The notes beneath the pieces are model-generated. The model worked only from the letters and a program-made list of their open reading frames with translations, ran no database searches and was not told the origin of the DNA. This document shows, piece by piece, positions 9,684 to 12,945 of a stretch of DNA of 12,945 bases. The stretch comes from Leucogyrophana mollusca (taxonomy: Eukaryota; Basidiomycota; Agaricomycetes; Boletales). The translations under genes were made by a program, and so were the position numbers. Positions within the stretch are counted from its first letter, which is position 1; each line of letters begins with the position of its first letter. The stretch is taken from the NCBI GenBank assembly GCA_021014945.1, contig MU266812.1, positions 1-12,945 of the forward strand, read 5' to 3'.

Positions 9684-10878
9684 GAACCTCAAACGGATAC
9701 CACAGCCCCCCGCTTAAGTATGCAGTAAGTATTGTGATAGCGGTAGTCATGCCCGGTGATGAATGCAGCTGTGATGTTACCTCCAGCTATCCCACCTGTA
9801 GCGCGTGCGACCCGTCCTGGGACTCGCACCCCCAATGCCCAACATGCATTGTTGATTGAGACTATCCCGTGTGGGGTTGGTTTCGAGATTGTAAAGGAGC
9901 TTGATTATCGGCCGCCAATAGAACAGACTCGACGCTTCCGTGTGTAGTGCCGAGGGCGTGGTTGTGTGGGCAGCTGTGATGATGGAGAGGGGTTTGATTG
10001 ATTGAGCTTGGGGAGAAGGGGGAACTGAGGGAAGACATCAAGAAAGCCTGGAAGAGGGAGGGAGCAACTTGCGTGGTGGTGATCCGATAAGAAGCGCAGG
10101 AGAAAAACACGAAGGGTAGAGCGAAGCAAGGTAACGTGCGTGCGTGTCTCCAGATGAAGTAGAAGATGCCAGCTTGAACTTGTCTTACGATATGCCTGCG
10201 TTGCTAGATCGTGGCAGAGTCACGAGCACGGTTATCTCTGTCGTGGTTAGTCGGCTGTGATAGGATTGTGTGCGGCATGGGCAATCCGTGTGCCAAGGAT
10301 GGGGCAGAGGACCGCGGCGAAGACGTGTTAGTACGATAGCATATGTATCGAATCATCGTATTGAAGATTGATCTCACTCAGGGCGACAGAGACCTAAGGG
10401 ATTGCCATAGAGAGTGCGGGACAGCTTGTCCGAGAAACAAGTAAGAGGAAAGCGTACGTGCTGGACACGGCAAGTGATGGATTCTGTGCAATCGACATCA
10501 GACATGCTGTCATGATCAAAAGCTGCTTGTGTAAAAGTAAAACATCTTCATTACGTAAGCACAACGTCGTTGTTCCGCCCCTTGTGTCGCGTAAGGCCTT
10601 CTCGTCGACGAGCAGTGTCCCACCGTAAGTTTATCCTTGCGCGCTCATGTCTCACAAACACAGTGTTCCTAATAACAAAATCGTCGCGGATCGACAATGA
10701 CAGGTCAAAGCATACAATGCCTGCTGGAAATCATCACTAGTACCGTCTATCGCCAACGTGGTTCCCGATGCACTTTGCTCCCTGCCGCCGACGAACAACA
10801 CAGTCGGGGAATACAATGTCACGGTCATGATGAAATACTGGGCGTGTCGACTTTAGCTGATCGCATTATTCGGGTTGA
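9684..10878. other. intergenic DNA without a recognised gene; purine/pyrimidine-skewed patch at about 9970–10130
   Basis: Between 9970 and 10130 the plus strand is strongly purine-rich and the minus strand correspondingly CT-rich. On the minus strand this precedes short open frames beginning at ATGs near 10110 and 10039 (MSSLSSPFSPSSINQ...), which soon stop. CT-rich tracts are common just upstream of start codons in basidiomycete genes, so this may be a promoter or 5' UTR relic. No coding sequence follows that I can support. A plus-strand 65-codon frame (10697-10894) is also unrecognised. Confidence 0.3.
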
Positions 10879-11170
10879 CGCTCGCTATATGTAGTCGTAT
10901 GGTTCGGCGCCCCCATTGGCAGCTCTCAACAAAGCATCCTCGACAGCTCTGTGTTTGGACTACTGCCGACAATTCAAAGTGCTGTCCAGCTAGCGTTTGA
11001 CACGACCGTCTTCTGTTTCGCGTTATTTGCGTTTGTAAAACACGGCCGGGAAACTAGGAGAATCCAAGCCTGGAGGATGGCTGGTGAACCCCCTGATGAA
11101 GCTTTTGGTCGCGGATCAAATGCTCTACTTCCTCTGGTATGCTAGGAATCTTTCGTTCGCCGGGGAGTAT
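10879..11170 (+). pseudogene. frameshifted remnant of a membrane protein (possibly a basidiomycete multi-TM family)
   Basis: The frame from 10879 (after a TGA at 10876-10878) encodes WFGAPIGSSQQ, then a hydrophobic segment around LPTIQSAVQLAFDTTVFCFA, then a basic stretch (KHGRETRRI). The AFDTTVF pattern followed by a basic loop reminds me of multi-helix basidiomycete membrane proteins annotated with DUF6533-like domains; that is resemblance from memory only. Around 11095 the likely continuation shifts by one frame (LLVADQMLYFLW), and nothing supports a complete gene upstream or downstream. No start codon is evident. An intact small gene with an unusual intron is possible but less likely. Confidence 0.35.
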
Positions 11171-11220
11171 TCGTTGATTATAACTGTAACCGCGGAACAA
11201 TCAGCTACGCCGTATGGCCG

Positions 11221-11512
11221 ATGCTTGTCTTCGTCAGAGATGCACCTAGTGACGCTGTGGTGAGAGACGCCGTCCCTTTCCCGCCAGTGCGCTTCTGATG
11301 CTCGAGTGACAACACGTGATACTCGCGTCGCCGACGTACGTTCAACACGTACAAGGACTGCCTTAGGTGGAACAGCACGTCACAACGCCATTCCTTCCAT
11401 TCACGGCTGTAGCCACCTATCTCCAGCGTGTAATCCCGCCGCTGTCTCCGCCGAGTCCAAATCCCAGCTCCTGCGGCGGACGCCTTATACTCACAATTCC
11501 ACTGTTATTAAG
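11221..11512. repeat. 292-nt repeat, copy B
   Basis: This is the first of two head-to-tail units. It begins at an ATG (11221) and ends where copy C begins with another ATG (11513). It carries the same landmark blocks as copies A and C, including CCGTCCCTTTCCCGCC, AAGGACTGCCTT, CATTCCTTCCATTCACG and GCCTTATACTCACAATTCCA. Its first 50 nt are more diverged than the rest. No shared reading frame is preserved among copies. Confidence 0.75.
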
Positions 11513-11805
11513 ATGTCCCCGCCGGCGAACAGCACGCAGTTGGAGGTGACGCTTTGGTGCGAGTCGACGACGCTTCTTTCTCACCAGTGTACCCTCTCAT
11601 GCACGAATGGTAAGGGGTGACCCTCCTCGCGTCGCCGAAGCGCGCTCGACGAGGACTGCCTTTAGTGGAATAACACCTCACATTGCCATTCCTTTCATTC
11701 ACGATTCTAGCCGCCTATCTTCACTGCGTAATCCCGGTGCTGCCTCCGTCTAGTTCGAATTCCAGATCCCGTGGCGGTTGCCTTATAAACTCCACTGTTA
11801 TTACG
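11513..11805. repeat. 292-nt repeat, copy C
   Basis: This is the second tandem unit, 293 nt, directly following copy B. Its first 40 nt (GATGTCCCCGCCGGCGAACA and on) match the start of copy A at 87–125 well. Its end, CTCCACTGTTATTACG before the ATG at 11806, matches the ends of B and A. The locus carries two units here and one at the left edge of the window. Confidence 0.75.
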
Positions 11806-11985
11806 ATGTCTCCCCCACGCACACTCCAAGACGACAGCAGCCAAGATTCCAACTGCTACCCCTGGTCGAAGTCTGCGATGGGTATGTAGGAATCTGCTCG
11901 TGGTTCTATCCGCCATGGGTCAGAACCACTCTAATTAGCAATATCAATACACAACCGCGCTTCGCCACAAATGAAAAGCTGTGTC
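11806..11985. repeat. flank shared with 355–530 and the NLR 3' end
   Basis: This stretch continues the duplicated block from repeat copy C toward the truncated WD40 fragment. It matches 355–530 through about 11970 and then 1140–1148 directly, skipping the 610 nt present only at the left copy. A short open frame after the ATG at 11806 (MSPPRTLQDDSSQDSNCYPW) has a diverged counterpart after the ATG at 355 (MPPPRPRPSRDDSNQDS), but both stop within 30 codons. Confidence 0.65.
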
Positions 11986-12717
11986 CTCCATGTATACGAC
12001 GGCTCGGCAGAATTCGACTTCATCAGCATCGTCATAGACCTGCACGCCATCCTCCCTCCATCCTCGCAACCTGAGGAATCGTCAAGTAGTCCGACATATC
12101 CAGGACTATAAGTGCACTGCTCTCGTCGTCTGTCGCACGCCCGAGAACCAAGCGACCATGCCGACGCGCTGTCAAAAGCTTCACCCGCCGCATCTCATCA
12201 GGTATCCAAAGTAGCCGCTGCCCGTCTTCTCCTGTGAGCCACCCATTCATCTCCCTGCGAGACCGCTCGAGAGGCAGTATGGAGTTGCGCGGGAAACTGG
12301 AGGTCGATACTAGTGGTCCTTGGGTGAGATGTGGGAGTTCTCCAAGGTGCCAGGTGCGGGTGCCGCCGTTTGCGTCCAGGGCAACAAGTCGACTGCAGTC
12401 TGAACTAAGGAGTACCGAGTCTATATATGCTCCATGATACGGTGGTGTGAGCCAGCAAATGCATGATCCATCACTCACATCAGTTATCTTAACTGAATCT
12501 GTCTCTCCAAGTTCTTGCCAATTGGTCCACCGTGCGACGTAACGATTATCTGATGAGAAGATAGAGCCATGGCTCCATCGCAGGTCAAATTTTTTGCAAA
12601 TCGACGACGTTGCGGTGTCCACGAGACAAAGTCCGTTGTTAAAAAGTAGCTGCGAGCCGTCGGGGGATAGTACAGCATTGCCGAGTGACCATGGCTCTGC
12701 GAGGACAGTGTCGTACA
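11986..12717 (-). pseudogene. truncated WD40 C-terminus of a second NLR copy
   Basis: The minus-strand frame from about 12717 to the TGA at 12034-12032 (227 codons) is clearly homologous to the last blades and tail of the intact NLR. Shared blocks include TVLAEPW, SPDGSQLLFNN, ITDVSDGSC, WHLGELPHLTQ, GEDGQRLLW, VKLLTARRHGRLVL and VLDMSDYLT. Homology begins abruptly at about 12717, so the C2, NACHT and most WD40 parts are missing and no ATG is present. Near the end a 2-nt deletion (about 12062) shifts frame and creates the early TGA. In the ancestral frame homology runs on to 11989, where the original TAG has become GAG (11988-11986). It also lacks a few residues relative to the intact copy near 12580 and 12260. 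It is therefore a diverged relic of the NLR family, not a recent identical duplicate. Confidence 0.85.
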
Positions 12718-12749
12718 ATGGGCCTTGAGGGCGGGGCGCACCAACTTAC

Positions 12750-12945
12750 TCGAATAGGGCTTCGGGTTCGGGTCCGATGGGGACGAGGTTGGGGGCGCCC
12801 TGATCCGCGTACTTCTTCGCGAGGCAGCGCTCAATAGCGCACAATTCATACAAAATGAACCCGTCGTCGTCCTGAGTGCTCTGATGTCAGCTCTCAAACC
12901 AAATAACGCGATTTTTCAGGTGGGTGACGCACGATGTATGGTACC
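12750..12945 (-). pseudogene. partial glutathione S-transferase, N-terminal thioredoxin-like domain (runs off window)
   Basis: Two exons are visible on the minus strand: 12945-12933, encoding VPYI, and 12871-12750, encoding DDDGFILYELCAIERCLAKK followed by YADQG and ending ALF plus two bases. The intron 12932-12872 is 61 nt, starts GTGCGT, ends CTCAG and keeps phase 0. The pattern VPYID.DGF.LYES.AI.RY.A.KYA..G is characteristic of fungal theta/phi-like cytosolic GSTs, which conjugate glutathione to electrophiles. Here the glutathione-binding Ser of the ES.AI motif is Leu (ELCAI), and the usual RY is RC. A GTAAGT donor follows at 12749, but instead of the helical C-terminal GST domain the sequence runs into the WD40 fragment. 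The gene is probably broken. The missing N-terminus lies beyond 12945, so an intact start cannot be excluded. Confidence 0.75.

Noticed and set aside
12750..12790. tRNA-like stretch (gggttcgggtccgatgggg)
   Set aside because: No matching acceptor, D or anticodon arms could be folded around it, and it lies within the GST exon.

Overview
The window looks like nuclear DNA of a mushroom-forming basidiomycete (Agaricomycetes). The evidence is the gene architecture (C2 – helical linker – NACHT – WD40, an NLR-like design that is expanded in these fungi) and introns of 43–80 nt with GT..AG ends. Nothing bacterial or viral is visible.

Main content: nearly 7.1 kb of the minus strand (8234 down to 1149) is one spliced gene. 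I reconstructed ten coding exons by hand. Their summed length, 6546 nt, is divisible by three and gives a 2181-residue protein with no internal stop. It has an N-terminal C2 domain, a disordered linker with a 36-residue duplication, a helical region, a NACHT NTPase with intact Walker A and B motifs, and about two dozen degenerate WD40-type blades. By family knowledge it is a STAND/NLR-type signalling ATPase that may act in non-self or heterokaryon recognition. Its ligand and effector output cannot be read from sequence.

Left edge (1–1148): the 3' flank of the NLR gene holds one copy of a repeat of about 292 nt (87–354, internally shortened), a shared 3' flank, and about 600 nt with a degenerate minisatellite that has no counterpart in the second copy.

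Middle (8235–11220): a gene-poor stretch of about 3 kb. It contains the NLR promoter region, one short unrecognised minus-strand ORF, a strand-asymmetric purine/pyrimidine-rich patch and a frameshifted remnant of a plus-strand membrane protein.

Right edge (11221–12945): a diverged partial copy of the NLR locus in the same orientation. It consists of two tandem copies of the 292-nt repeat, the shared flank, and a 5'-truncated WD40 C-terminus that has lost its reading frame and its original stop codon. This fragment abuts a partial glutathione S-transferase gene (minus strand, running off the window) about 30 nt past a GST splice donor. The right end therefore records a rearrangement that joined the tail of an NLR paralogue to a broken GST gene. 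Only the NLR appears to be an intact, working gene.
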